Shown here: positions 19,862 through 27,729 of the stretch, piece after piece | Layout: each line of letters starts with the position of its first letter | How positions within the stretch are numbered: the first letter of the stretch is position 1 | Assembly (NCBI GenBank): GCA_030038435.1 | Contig: JASHOY010000377.1 | Coordinates: forward strand, 1-64,000 | Length of the DNA: 64,000 nt | Source: Acidobacteriaceae bacterium | Lineage (GTDB): Bacteria > Acidobacteriota > Terriglobia > Terriglobales > Acidobacteriaceae | Direction: 5' to 3' | Notes under the pieces: generated by a model | Seen by the model: the letters and a program-made list of their open reading frames with translations, nothing else | The model's database searches: none | What the model was told of the DNA's origin: nothing | Translations under genes and position numbers: made by a program

Positions 19862-20926
19862 GTGTTGGGGTTTATCTGGTTTTGGCTGGTTGCGGTGATG
19901 ATCGTGGCCTATGTGGTGCTCGACGGCTTCGATCTGGGCGTGGGCGTACTGCATCTGTTTCTGCCCCACAATGAAGCCGAGCGGCAAAGCATGCTGGGCA
20001 GCATCGGCCCGGTATGGGACGGCAACGAAGTGTGGCTCCTGGCCGGCGGCGGCACGCTTTATTTCGCTTTTCCGCTGCTCTATGCCTCGGCTTTCTCAGG
20101 ATTCTATCTGCCGCTCATGATGGTTCTGTGGCTGCTGGTGCTGCGCGGCGTCAGTCTGGAACTGCGCAATCATCTGGATCTGGGCGTGTGGCGGACGCTG
20201 CTGGATGGGGCATTCGGACTGGCGAGCGCCCTGCTGGCGGTCTTTTATGGTGCCGCGCTGGGGAATGTACTGCGCGGCGTGCCTATGAATGCGGATGGCT
20301 ATTTTTTTCTTCCCCTTTGGACCAACTGGCAGCCGGGCGCCAATCCCGGCATCCTGGACTGGTACACGATCATCGGGGGGCTGGTAGCCCTGGTGGCGCT
20401 CACTTTACATGGCGCTCTCTGGCTCACCGTGAAGACGTCGGGTGAACTGGAGCAGCGCGCCCGCAAGGCGGTGACACCGCTGCTGGGATTGCTCGTGGCG
20501 CTCACCGCCGTCAGCCTTTTCGCCACCATCGCGGTGCGGCCGGCCAGCCTGGACAACTATTTTCGGTATCCAGCCACATTCATTGTCCCGGTGGGCGTGG
20601 CGGCAGCCCTGGCCGGCATCTGGTTCTGGAACCGCGGCGGGCAGCCGGGGAAGGCGTTCCTCGCTTCTGCGGCATATCTTTTCCTGATGCTGGCCGGCGG
20701 CGTCTGGGGACTTTATCCCGACTTGCTGCCCGCCACCAACGGCGCAGCCAACAGCATCACCATTGACCGCGCACTCTCAGGGCCGTACACCATGGAGGTC
20801 GGCCTGGCGTGGTGGAGTGTGGGCATGGCCCTGGCGGTCGGTTACATCGTTTTTGTTTACAGCCGTTTCCGCGGCAAGTCTGATGAAAACAAAGACCCTC
20901 ATCCCGGCGTGATCGCGCCGGATTAG
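19862..20926 (+). CDS. cydB: Cytochrome bd-type quinol oxidase subunit II
   Basis: This is the structural partner of CydA; the two form the membrane-embedded bd oxidase heterodimer. The start is a GTG preceded by AAAGGAGTTGCCC. The 354-residue protein has about eight or nine transmembrane helices. It shows the family signature DGFDLGVGVLHLF near residue 22, then GPVWDGNEVWLLAGGGTLYFAFP near 50 and LRGVSLELRNHL near 95. The gene is 32 bases after cydA, an obvious operon. No cydDC exporter lies nearby; two small membrane-protein genes follow instead. Confidence 0.95.
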   Translation: MLGFIWFWLVAVMIVAYVVLDGFDLGVGVLHLFLPHNEAERQSMLGSIGPVWDGNEVWLLAGGGTLYFAFPLLYASAFSGFYLPLMMVLWLLVLRGVSLELRNHLDLGVWRTLLDGAFGLASALLAVFYGAALGNVLRGVPMNADGYFFLPLWTNWQPGANPGILDWYTIIGGLVALVALTLHGALWLTVKTSGELEQRARKAVTPLLGLLVALTAVSLFATIAVRPASLDNYFRYPATFIVPVGVAAALAGIWFWNRGGQPGKAFLASAAYLFLMLAGGVWGLYPDLLPATNGAANSITIDRALSGPYTMEVGLAWWSVGMALAVGYIVFVYSRFRGKSDENKDPHPGVIAPD

Positions 20927-20986
20927 CTGCAGGCTGGCGTCCGGCGTCCGGCTTGCGCCAACCCTGTGCGATATAGTCAAGAAGGA

Positions 20987-21397
20987 ATGGTAACTTCGCC
21001 GAACAAGCCCGGCTCCGTGGGCAAACAAACGCAACAAGGCTCGGTCTATCTCCCCCTGATCGCCGGCTGGCTGGTGCCGGGAGCAGGTCATTTTCTGCTG
21101 CGCAAGTGGTGGCGTGGAGCGCTGCTGTTTGCCTCCATCGTATGCATGTTTGCTTTGGGCATGACGATGGGCGGCAAGCTTTACACCGGCGCGCAGGACA
21201 TTCTCGATATGCTGGGCATGGTCGGCGATCTGGGCAACGGCCTGATGTTTTTTGTCTGCCACTTCCTGGGCATCGGCGCCCAGCATGTGCGCGTGACCAC
21301 CGCCGACTACGGCACCAAATTCATCGTAGTGGCCGGGCTGCTCAACGTCATCGCCGCCGTGGATGCCCATAATCTCCGCACCGGGAGGAAGTCGTGA
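20987..21397 (+). CDS. Small multi-pass membrane protein, DUF6677-like
   Basis: I do not know the function. From the ATG at 20987 (ribosome site AAGAAGGA) it has 136 residues, with three to four hydrophobic segments: LIAGWLVPGAGHFLLRKWWRGALLFASIV, LDMLGMVGDLGNGLMFFVCHF and IVVAGLLNVIAAVDAHNL. The GAGHFLLRKWWRG pattern recurs in small acidobacterial membrane proteins. It follows cydB by 60 bases on the same strand and overlaps the next small gene, so it is probably in the cyd operon. A role in assembly of the oxidase is possible but is inference from position only. Confidence 0.7.
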   Translation: MVTSPNKPGSVGKQTQQGSVYLPLIAGWLVPGAGHFLLRKWWRGALLFASIVCMFALGMTMGGKLYTGAQDILDMLGMVGDLGNGLMFFVCHFLGIGAQHVRVTTADYGTKFIVVAGLLNVIAAVDAHNLRTGRKS

Positions 21398-21576
21398 TGT
21401 TTCATCCCTCCCATTTCACTGCTGTGCTGCTGTTTGCATTGTTTGCTTCGACCGTATTCGGCATCACCATGCGCGACACCCCGCGACGGATGCTCCGCTA
21501 CGGCGCTTACTGCTTCGCGCTGTTTGTAGGTTCGGTCATCGTCTTCAGCTGGGTGATGTACTTCATCTCGCCCTAG
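21397..21576 (+). CDS. 59-residue two-helix membrane protein
   Basis: This small gene starts with the ATG at 21397, whose first base is the last base of the previous stop codon, and it has a strong GGGAGGAAGTCGTG ribosome site. The 59-residue product is almost entirely two transmembrane helices (FTAVLLFALFASTVFGITM and YGAYCFALFVGSVIVFSWVMYFI) joined by a basic loop TPRRMLR. No family is recognised. Bd oxidases often carry tiny accessory subunits (CydX, CydS), but those are single-helix, so I offer that only as a possibility given its position at the end of the cyd cluster. Confidence 0.65.
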   Translation: MFHPSHFTAVLLFALFASTVFGITMRDTPRRMLRYGAYCFALFVGSVIVFSWVMYFISP

Positions 21577-21588
21577 TTGCGGAGAGTC

Positions 21589-22614
21589 TCAAGCACTCTC
21601 TCCGCCCGCCTTGCTGCGCACCCAGACGGCCGCGTCAAAGACATGCGCGCAATCGTAGCCCTCTTGCTTGTATAAATTGATCGCCTGGGTGTTGGCTTCG
21701 GTGACGGTAAGCGAGATCTCCTTGACCCCTTGGCGCATGAAGCAGTGAGCGGCGGCAGAGAGCAGGGTCCGCGCCAGTCCGATCCGCCGGTATTTCGGGT
21801 GCACGCACACCTGGGTGATATGGCCGCTTTCAGGGCTGACGCGAGAGCCAAGAATGAGCGCGATCAGTTCTCGGCTCGGCCGGTGCACGACCACGTGCGA
21901 GGCCGGGGGAGAAAACTGGCCACAACCGGAGTAGCGGACGATGTTATGGAGAAAGCGAAGCGAGCCGTGGACCGAGCAGTACTGGTCGTTAATCAGGCTG
22001 TCGGGATGTTCGCGGTAGGCCTCGGCGATGAGACGCGCGGCGGAATTCAAATCCTCCTCACGCCAGACGCGCATTTCCAGTTCGTCGGGGAAGGTGATAT
22101 GCGGCGGAGACTCAAGCCGGACGGGCTGAACCATGAAAAGGCGTCGGAAAATGCGGAAGCTGTTGGCTCGAAAGGTTGCCGCATGCGCGCCGGAAGGATG
22201 AAGCAGCAGTTGTGACTCGACGCGGTTGACCTGGGGGGAATTGAGGAGCGTTTCGAACAGGTGCTTCAATAGAGTGTTTTCGATTTCCGCTGCGGTGTCC
22301 CGGGCGTCGTACTTCGATTTCTGGCCGCCTAAAGCAAACACATCGCCCACGATGGCTTTGGTTTCCTCGTAAACGCAGAAGGCGTACCCGGCCACCTTTT
22401 CGGCTTCAAGGGCCGCATATCCGGGAAGCGAATGGCTGTCAAGGTACTGCATGAGGAGCTTGGCTGAGGCACGATAATCCCAGTGCAGACGCTGACGCCA
22501 CAATTCCCCTTCGGCTTCGATCAGAGGACGTATGAGCGCCCCTCCGAAGTGGCGGAGGTCGAGAATCTCGATGGAAGCGGTCTGGACCACGCTACTCCCC
22601 TGCAGAACGGACAT
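21589..22614 (-). CDS. GNAT family N-acetyltransferase, two-domain
   Basis: This is a 341-residue protein in the GNAT fold. The C-terminal domain (about residues 175-330) has the acetyl-CoA-binding motif A in ITQVCVHPKYRRIGLARTLL (the R/Q-x-x-G-x-A loop), then a typical EISLTVTEANTQAINLYKQEGYD segment. The N-terminal half (LWRQRLHWDYRASAKLLMQYL and GYAFCVYEETKAIVGDVFAL) looks like a degenerate second GNAT domain, as in mycothiol-synthase-like proteins. The acceptor substrate is unknown. It is convergent with the cyd cluster, separated by only 12 bases. The start is the ATG at 22614. Confidence 0.8.
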   Translation of the reverse strand: MSVLQGSSVVQTASIEILDLRHFGGALIRPLIEAEGELWRQRLHWDYRASAKLLMQYLDSHSLPGYAALEAEKVAGYAFCVYEETKAIVGDVFALGGQKSKYDARDTAAEIENTLLKHLFETLLNSPQVNRVESQLLLHPSGAHAATFRANSFRIFRRLFMVQPVRLESPPHITFPDELEMRVWREEDLNSAARLIAEAYREHPDSLINDQYCSVHGSLRFLHNIVRYSGCGQFSPPASHVVVHRPSRELIALILGSRVSPESGHITQVCVHPKYRRIGLARTLLSAAAHCFMRQGVKEISLTVTEANTQAINLYKQEGYDCAHVFDAAVWVRSKAGGESA

Positions 22615-22624
22615 CCGGTAAGTT

Positions 22625-22836
22625 AGGGCCTGTCAGCATTACCCGGGCGAACCGCGTTGCGGACGAAAATCCCGTCAGCCGCCGGATTTTCGCCGCCACC
22701 GGAAGGGGCAGGGCCGATTTCCCCGATTTCCTCCTCGCCTGCCATTTCAGTGCCTCGGTATAGCGCATTCCTCGCTCCTCGGGTGCGGCGAAATCGGCTC
22801 CCGTTGCCGCCGTCCAGGCAGTGTTAACAGGCCCCA
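22625..22836. mobile_element. Candidate MITE-like element with terminal inverted repeats
   Basis: A 0.2-kb stretch is bounded by AGGGCCTGTCAGCATTAC on the left and GTGTTAACAGGCCCC on the right; these ends are inverted copies matching at 11 of 13 core bases. Inside are a perfect hairpin CGAAAATCC/GGATTTTCG (22664-22692) and a long-range stem GCCGATTTC/GAAATCGGC (22713-22721 with 22790-22798). It is non-coding; the 108-aa ORF here is a shadow. A half-like end, AGGGCCTGCTAACATGCCCT, occurs near 47814. It could instead be a structured RNA or an extended terminator. Confidence 0.5.
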
Positions 22837-22939
22837 TCCCGGTTGCGGCATCTGCGCCGCAATCGCTCTTGTTGAATACCTTCTCGCCCACTTTGCCACG
22901 AGATTCCCTCGAGCGCAATTTGCGGCGCGGCAGATCCGG

Positions 22940-24745
22940 TCAAAGCGCTCCCACCAGATAAACGACCAACCCCTGTTCCGGCCACGTGAAGAGCTGCTCG
23001 TAGTGGCGTCCGGCAAGATATTCCTGGAGGGCGGCCTGTGTATGCAGGTCAATGCCGCCGCGGCCGGTTACCCGCGCCACCAGCAAATGCTGCTCGGCTG
23101 GAACTCCGCTCTCTTCATAGTCCACCACTTCACGCTTGCGATAGAACGAAAGGCCATATTCGGTCTCGCGCTTCACGCGGAAGACCGCTACAGTCTCGTT
23201 GTGAGGGGCCACTGTGTCCAGCTTCTCCGCAATTGGCCGCGCCGAGTAGGTATCGTCGATGAGCTGGATGACGTGCTTGGTCTGCGCCACCCCGGGAATC
23301 CCGAAGACCGGCCCCACCCCGTATATAAACAGCATGAGCACTGCCAGCACAGAACAAGTAGCCACGCGCAAGTGCTTTACCCCGAAGACAGTCACGACGA
23401 TGATGACAAGCAGTCCCGCACCGGCCGCTGCCAGCAGCGCGGCTGCCAAGACATTTGGCGGCGGCATCTGACCGCCATGAGCAATCAGCCACGGAATGAG
23501 CAAAACCACGCAGGTCATGCCGCCGGCGGTTGCGGCGTGTCCTCCAAGGATCCATCGGCTCAATCCCACCCGTCGTCGGCGGAAGAGAAAATCGCCAGTG
23601 AGGATAGCGATGGGAGGAATCGACGGCAGAATGTATCCGGGAAGTTTGGATTGCGAGAACGAGAAGAAGAAGATGGGGATAAGCGCCCACAGCACCAGGA
23701 ATTCGGGAAAGGCATCGCCTACAGCGCTTGGAGCCGGTTGTTCGGGCTTGGAGTGGCGAAGCCGCCACTCCGCGATGGATGTCCGGGCGCCATCAATCAG
23801 CGCACGCACGGCTACTACCGTCCAGGGCATGGTGGAAAGCAAAATCACGACCAGGTAATACCAGAAAGGCTGTTCGTGCTCGTAACGGTTGGTGGCAAAA
23901 CGCTGCAGGTTTTGTTGTAGAAAGAATTCTCGAAAGAAAGTGGGGTTCTGGTGCTGCACGGCGATGAACCAGGGAAGGACGATGGCGAAGTAGAGGGCAA
24001 CTCCGGGCCACCAGAGAGATTTGGGAATGATGGACCACTCGCGGCGCAGAAAGGCGAAAGCAAAGACAATCACCAGCGCCAGGAGGGGCGCCACCGGGCC
24101 TTTGGCGAGGGTGGCGAGAGCGGTGAAGAAGTAGATGTCGTAAAGCCAGAATTTGGAGCCGGTCTCGTACCAGGCGTACCAGCCCAGAAGGCCGATAGAT
24201 AAGGGCGCCGCCATCTGCATATCGGTAGAGGCGCCTCGGGAAAAGCCGATGATGGCGGCGCAGGTTACGGTGATGAGCGCCGCGTCGAGGTGGCCACCGG
24301 GCCGAAAGCGGCGCATATGCAAATAGATCAGCCCCACCATGATGAAAGCGAAGGTGGTGGAGGGTAGGCGGGCGCTCCAGTCATGCACGCCAAAATCCTG
24401 AAAGAGAAACATGGCGCGCCAGTAATACAGAGCTGGTTTTTCCAGCCAGGCATGACCATAGAGATAGGGTGTGACGCAGGCGCTCAGCTTGGCCAGGAAA
24501 GAATGGGCGGCATCGAAGCGCGCCAGCATTTCGCGAGCAATTTCGGCGTAGCGCGGCTCGTCGGCGCCGACCAACCCCAGGCCATCGCCGCCAAGCAAGG
24601 GGGTAAGGCCGTAGGCGAGAAAGAAGATCGAAAACAGGAGAAAGTCCAGGACCTCGCCAAGGGTGGCGCCGTATGGCAGTAACTTACGCCATCTTGAAGA
24701 TGAACCGGGAAGGGTTGGTCCCTGGGTCATTTCCACTTCCGGCAT
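22940..24745 (-). CDS. ArnT/PMT-like membrane glycosyltransferase (GT39/GT83 type)
   Basis: This integral-membrane sugar transferase of the GT-C fold uses polyprenyl-phosphate sugars on the periplasmic side. The ATG at 24745 has a GGAG site directly upstream; the ORF track adds 40 codons of unlikely N-terminus. The roughly 601-residue product has the first periplasmic-loop motif GADEPRYAEIAREML (the Asp-Glu of the active site). A second loop carries HAWLEKPALYYW, and about ten to eleven helices follow. The C-terminal soluble part contains FRVKRETEYGLSFYRKREVVDYEESG, typical of the lipid A aminoarabinose transferase group. The acceptor (lipid A, other glycolipid or protein) is not determined. 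It lies downstream of nrnA on the same strand. Confidence 0.88.
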   Translation of the reverse strand: MPEVEMTQGPTLPGSSSRWRKLLPYGATLGEVLDFLLFSIFFLAYGLTPLLGGDGLGLVGADEPRYAEIAREMLARFDAAHSFLAKLSACVTPYLYGHAWLEKPALYYWRAMFLFQDFGVHDWSARLPSTTFAFIMVGLIYLHMRRFRPGGHLDAALITVTCAAIIGFSRGASTDMQMAAPLSIGLLGWYAWYETGSKFWLYDIYFFTALATLAKGPVAPLLALVIVFAFAFLRREWSIIPKSLWWPGVALYFAIVLPWFIAVQHQNPTFFREFFLQQNLQRFATNRYEHEQPFWYYLVVILLSTMPWTVVAVRALIDGARTSIAEWRLRHSKPEQPAPSAVGDAFPEFLVLWALIPIFFFSFSQSKLPGYILPSIPPIAILTGDFLFRRRRVGLSRWILGGHAATAGGMTCVVLLIPWLIAHGGQMPPPNVLAAALLAAAGAGLLVIIVVTVFGVKHLRVATCSVLAVLMLFIYGVGPVFGIPGVAQTKHVIQLIDDTYSARPIAEKLDTVAPHNETVAVFRVKRETEYGLSFYRKREVVDYEESGVPAEQHLLVARVTGRGGIDLHTQAALQEYLAGRHYEQLFTWPEQGLVVYLVGAL

Positions 24746-25022
24746 GTCTCCAAATGCGGGCTGCTGGGTATTTGGCACGGAATCTCGATCGCAGGTTAGA
24801 GACCACGGGTGGCGCAGTCCAGGTCTCGTGAATCTATTCGCCACAAGCGGGCGCGAAGCCGGCACTTCTTGCGCCGAGCGGCTTTACCGGAACTCTGGCG
24901 AGCGATGCTTTCTTGATGGAAATGCCCCCGGCAAGTGCGCCCGCTCTGCACTCCGCAAGAGGAGTGAATTGGGCCCGGCTTCAAGTACGACACGGACAAG
25001 GCTAACAGATTTGAGCGGGGCC

Positions 25023-26096
25023 TCATGCCGAGCGGACCACTTCAGGCGCAAAGTGAGCCACGCCGTCGCGCAGGTGGGCCAGGATTTGTTCGAGTGCGCT
25101 CGATAAGGGGCCTTCCAGCGTACAACCGGCGGCGGTTTCATGGCCGCCGCCGCCGAGTTGCTCAGCGATTGCGGCCACATTCACCTTACCTTTGCTCCGT
25201 AAACTGAGGCGGAAGCGCCGGTCGGGCAGCTCGCGCAGGAAGGCGGCAGCCTCTACGCCGGAGATGCAGAGCGCGAAGTTCACAATTCCCTCGCAATCCT
25301 CTTCGACTGCGCAGGTGCGGACCATATCCTGATGGGTGACCCACAGCCAAGCAAGGCGGCCCTCGCGTTTGATGTTGGCAAGTGCGGCGCCCAGCAGCAG
25401 GATCTTGGAGGTGGCGGTGGAAAAACAGACCTCCTGGGCGATGGCGATGGGATCGGCGCCGGCCTCAACCAGTCGGCGCGCCAACTCGAATGTGGAAGCT
25501 TTCGTGGCTCCGTAGCAGAAACCGCCGGTATCGGTTAATACGGTGGTGTAAAGACAAGTTGCCATTGCCGGAGTCAGTGTTGCTGCCGCGGCAAGGATGA
25601 GCCGATGGACGAGTTCGCCAACACTGGCGGCGGAGCAATCGATCCAGTTGAGGCTGCCGTACATGCGGCCGCTTACGTGGTGGTCGATGTTGATGAGGAA
25701 AAAAGCCTCCAGGCCGCGCAGCCTGGCGCGCTCGAGGCCATCGCATTCGAGCAGAATGACGGCATCATAGGGTCCATGTACGCGCATCGCGGTGCGAATG
25801 GCGGCAGCGCCGGGCAGCCCGCGATAGATGGTGGGTATACGATCGGCGGAAACCAGATCAGCGCGTTTCCCCATTTGTTCCAGCAGCATGCCCATGGCCA
25901 ACATGCTGCCCACGGCATCGCCGTCGGGCCGTGAATGCGAGCAGACCAAGAAGCGCTCTCCGCTGCGTAGCTTCTCGAGGATTGCGGCAACGGGGTTGTC
26001 GGCATGGGCAGCGCAGCTTCCCGCGCCCTGGTTGATTTCGCCAGCGGGCGCCGCGACCGACGACCGGAATTCCGGATTCAAAATGGGTAGGTTCAT
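25023..26096 (-). CDS. nrnA: DHH/DHHA1 phosphoesterase, NrnA-like (nanoRNase / pAp phosphatase)
   Basis: This cytoplasmic enzyme is predicted to degrade very short RNAs and to hydrolyse pAp. I prefer the ATG at 26096 (357 residues) because it starts 5 bases after the rbfA stop; the ORF-track start is a TTG inside rbfA. The DHH domain carries SHSRPDGDAVGSMLAMG near residue 50 and NIDHHVSGRMYG near 137, which are metal ligands. A TVLTDTGGFCYGAT motif lies near 195, and the C-terminal DHHA1 domain ends with EQLGGGGHETAAGC. The order rbfA-nrnA on one strand is common in bacteria, and both probably belong to one translation-related operon. Assignment to NrnA rather than another DHH subgroup is by motif pattern. 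Confidence 0.9.
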   Translation of the reverse strand: MNLPILNPEFRSSVAAPAGEINQGAGSCAAHADNPVAAILEKLRSGERFLVCSHSRPDGDAVGSMLAMGMLLEQMGKRADLVSADRIPTIYRGLPGAAAIRTAMRVHGPYDAVILLECDGLERARLRGLEAFFLINIDHHVSGRMYGSLNWIDCSAASVGELVHRLILAAAATLTPAMATCLYTTVLTDTGGFCYGATKASTFELARRLVEAGADPIAIAQEVCFSTATSKILLLGAALANIKREGRLAWLWVTHQDMVRTCAVEEDCEGIVNFALCISGVEAAAFLRELPDRRFRLSLRSKGKVNVAAIAEQLGGGGHETAAGCTLEGPLSSALEQILAHLRDGVAHFAPEVVRSA

Positions 26097-26100
26097 GCCG

Positions 26101-26523
26101 CTATTCGGGCCGGGCCTCCTTTTCCGGGGGATGGCTTTCAACAATTGCTTTCTTTCGCCTTCGCGATCGATCCATCAGTTCCTCGATGCGGGCCTGAAAA
26201 CGTCCCGAGCGGTCGACCAGAAAGCTGAGATCCGGGACTTGGCGCACGCCCATGCGTTCCTTCAACTCATGCCGGATGTAGCCCTTAGCGGCCTCGAGTC
26301 CGGCGACAGTGTCGGCCTCTGTCTGCGCGATGTTTTTCGAAGCGCTGTCTACCGCCACGTAAACGCGCGCCGATCTTCCGCCCGGATTCAGCGCGACTTC
26401 GCTCACGTGACAGAGGCCGATGCGCGGGTCAGAAAGTTCGCCCTCGATCATGGTCCCAATCTCCACGCGCAGGATTTCGGCGACACGCTCTTCGTGATGT
26501 TTTCTTCCGCGATGCTCGGGCAT
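26101..26523 (-). CDS. rbfA: Ribosome-binding factor A (intact copy)
   Basis: RbfA is a small KH-fold protein that binds the 30S subunit and helps mature the 5' end of 16S rRNA, important in the cold. The 140-residue product is complete. It has the N-terminal RKHHEERVAEILRVEIGTMIEGELSDPRIG, then VSEVALNPGGRSARVYVAV, and the IRHELKERMGVRQVPDLSFLVDRS segment that carries the KH-like motif. A short acidic/basic tail follows. The gene is transcribed towards nrnA. Its 5' half and leader are duplicated at 34952-35328 in the same orientation. Upstream, where infB/ylxP would often be expected, lies accessory DNA, and ylxP itself appears 10.5 kb away. Confidence 0.95.
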   Translation of the reverse strand: MPEHRGRKHHEERVAEILRVEIGTMIEGELSDPRIGLCHVSEVALNPGGRSARVYVAVDSASKNIAQTEADTVAGLEAAKGYIRHELKERMGVRQVPDLSFLVDRSGRFQARIEELMDRSRRRKKAIVESHPPEKEARPE

Positions 26524-26668
26524 GGCGCCCTCCCGTGCTGAGGTAAACCAATCAGGATAACAGAGGGAACGGACGGCCGACGCCGGCGGTTGGCCCAGCT
26601 TTGGAGAGCGCAGGCAGGAACGGCATCGCAGGGCCGGCGACTGGATGTCGACGGGAAGGGTTGGCGGT
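26292..26668. repeat. 377-bp direct repeat, copy 1 (rbfA 5' half plus leader)
   Basis: This segment is matched base for base without gaps by 34952-35328; I count 11 mismatches, about 97 percent identity. It covers codons 1 to about 77 of rbfA and 145 bases of upstream DNA. The two copies have the same orientation and flank 8.3 kb of accessory genes. Confidence 0.95.
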
Positions 26669-26701
26669 CATCTGCCCGCTTAAGTCCAGGGATATTCGAT
26701 T

Positions 26702-26732
26702 TGTACATACATAGTTGATATTTGTATGTACA
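26702..26732. promoter_or_regulatory. Toxin-antitoxin operator palindrome
   Basis: TGTACATACA and TGTATGTACA form a perfect 10-base inverted repeat with an 11-base spacer. It lies 32 bases before the antitoxin start, the expected position for an autoregulatory operator of a RHH-type antitoxin. Confidence 0.7.
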
Positions 26733-26764
26733 GGCACTACAATAATGCGTGGGAGAACTTTACT

Positions 26765-26995
26765 ATGGCTGAAGCAAGGCAGCGAACTGTTCACAAGAAT
26801 TTCCGTCTCGATCCGGTGCAGATCGCCCGCGCACAGAAGGCGCTCGGTGCTTCCACTGAAACGGAGACCATCGTTCGCGCTCTTGATCATGTCATTTCTG
26901 AGGCTGAACGCAATCGTCAGGCGATTCAAGCCAATCAGCGATTCTTAAAGAGCGGGGTGGTCATCCAGGATGTGTTTGGGAGTTTAGCGCAATAG
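26765..26995 (+). CDS. VapB-like (ribbon-helix-helix type) antitoxin
   Basis: This is a 76-residue antitoxin read from the ATG at 26765 (ribosome site GGGAGAA); the ORF-track start at 26726 falls inside the operator palindrome and is unlikely. The N-terminus TVHKNFRLDPVQIARAQKALGASTETETIVRALDHVI looks like a short strand followed by two helices, the DNA-binding fold of CopG/Arc-like antitoxins. The C-terminal AIQANQRFLKSGVVIQDVF would wrap the toxin. It would neutralise the PIN RNase encoded immediately downstream, and the complex would repress its own promoter through the palindrome at 26702. The pairing is supported by a direct overlap of the two frames. Confidence 0.75.
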   Translation: MAEARQRTVHKNFRLDPVQIARAQKALGASTETETIVRALDHVISEAERNRQAIQANQRFLKSGVVIQDVFGSLAQ

Positions 26996-27423
26996 AGATC
27001 CCGGTTCTATTCGATTCTTCCGTTTATATTGCCGCATTGCGCCCCGGCGGTGATCCTGATCTTCTTGCTCAGCGCTGGACCATGGAGTCTCCGCTGTGGT
27101 TGAGTTCCGTAGTACTCGAGGAGCTCTACGCCGGGTCCAAACCCGGGGACCGCCGCGTCCTCGAAAAGCTGGAACGCGATTTCGAGAAAGCCGGGCGACT
27201 GCTGGTCCCGAACCTCGGCGATTGGTCATCGGCCGGCAAGACTCTCGCCGCCGTCGCCCAGAAATATGGATACGAAAAAATCGGCAGAGCGCGGCTCACG
27301 AATGACACTTTGATAGCGACCAGCGCCGCCCGCAGAGGGATCAGGGTGCTGACAATCAACGCGCGCGATTACGAGTTGCTGGCGCACTTCTGTCCTCTGC
27401 AATGGGAAGCGCGCTCTTTTTGA
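26992..27423 (+). CDS. PIN-domain (VapC-like) toxin RNase with an unusual start
   Basis: This is predicted to be a magnesium-dependent endoribonuclease toxin. The ORF track starts at a TTG (27037), but the in-frame sequence upstream reads IPVLFDSSVYIAAL, which is the first PIN strand with the essential first Asp. The gene must therefore start earlier. The only candidates before the antitoxin stop are ATA at 26992 (overlapping TAG as ATAG) or ATC at 26998; there is no ATG, GTG or TTG. The acidic set continues with EELYAG near residue 43 and RLTNDTLIATSAARRGIRVLTINARDYELL near 100. The product is about 143 residues. It is either initiated at a rare codon or silenced by loss of the start. Confidence 0.7.
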   Translation: MEIPVLFDSSVYIAALRPGGDPDLLAQRWTMESPLWLSSVVLEELYAGSKPGDRRVLEKLERDFEKAGRLLVPNLGDWSSAGKTLAAVAQKYGYEKIGRARLTNDTLIATSAARRGIRVLTINARDYELLAHFCPLQWEARSF

Positions 27424-27729
27424 GACTGGCGTGCTGGCCTGCCGACCTGCAAGAAATGGCATGAGCTGGATCACATAGGTTTCCATTGACCGGTCAACAT
27501 GGACCTTGCCCGAATTCAGAACTTCGGGCTCGCCTGTTGGGCCATCGACTGGCTAGATTTCTCTTCACCAGAAGCTTTCCTGGGATCTCTCCCTAACGGT
27601 TTCAGCCTAGGCTAATTGTCCCTGAATTCCGGATTGAGCTGCTTATAACACGCCCTTGCGTTCACCTCTCCTTGACAAACTAGGAGTGTAGCGCATACTC
27701 TCTTCCCTAGATTGCCGAGGAGAAGAAGA
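27424..27729. other. Spacer carrying the PadR/ADOP promoter
   Basis: The 306-base gap ends in a likely promoter: TTGACA (27672-27677), a 17-base spacer, then ATACTC as a weak -10. The inverted repeat CTCTCCT-N9-AGGAG overlaps the -35 hexamer (next entry). The rest shows nothing recognisable. Confidence 0.5.
27666..27686. promoter_or_regulatory. Putative PadR operator, locus 1 (CTCTCCT-N9-AGGAG)
   Basis: CTCTCCT (27666-27672) is followed after nine bases by AGGAG (27682-27686), forming an inverted repeat that overlaps the TTGACA -35 box. The same arms and spacer length occur before the second PadR gene at 43071-43093. Confidence 0.5.

Noticed and set aside
22592-22918. 108-aa minus-strand ORF
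   Set aside because: Lies within the inverted-repeat element and has no recognisable domain.
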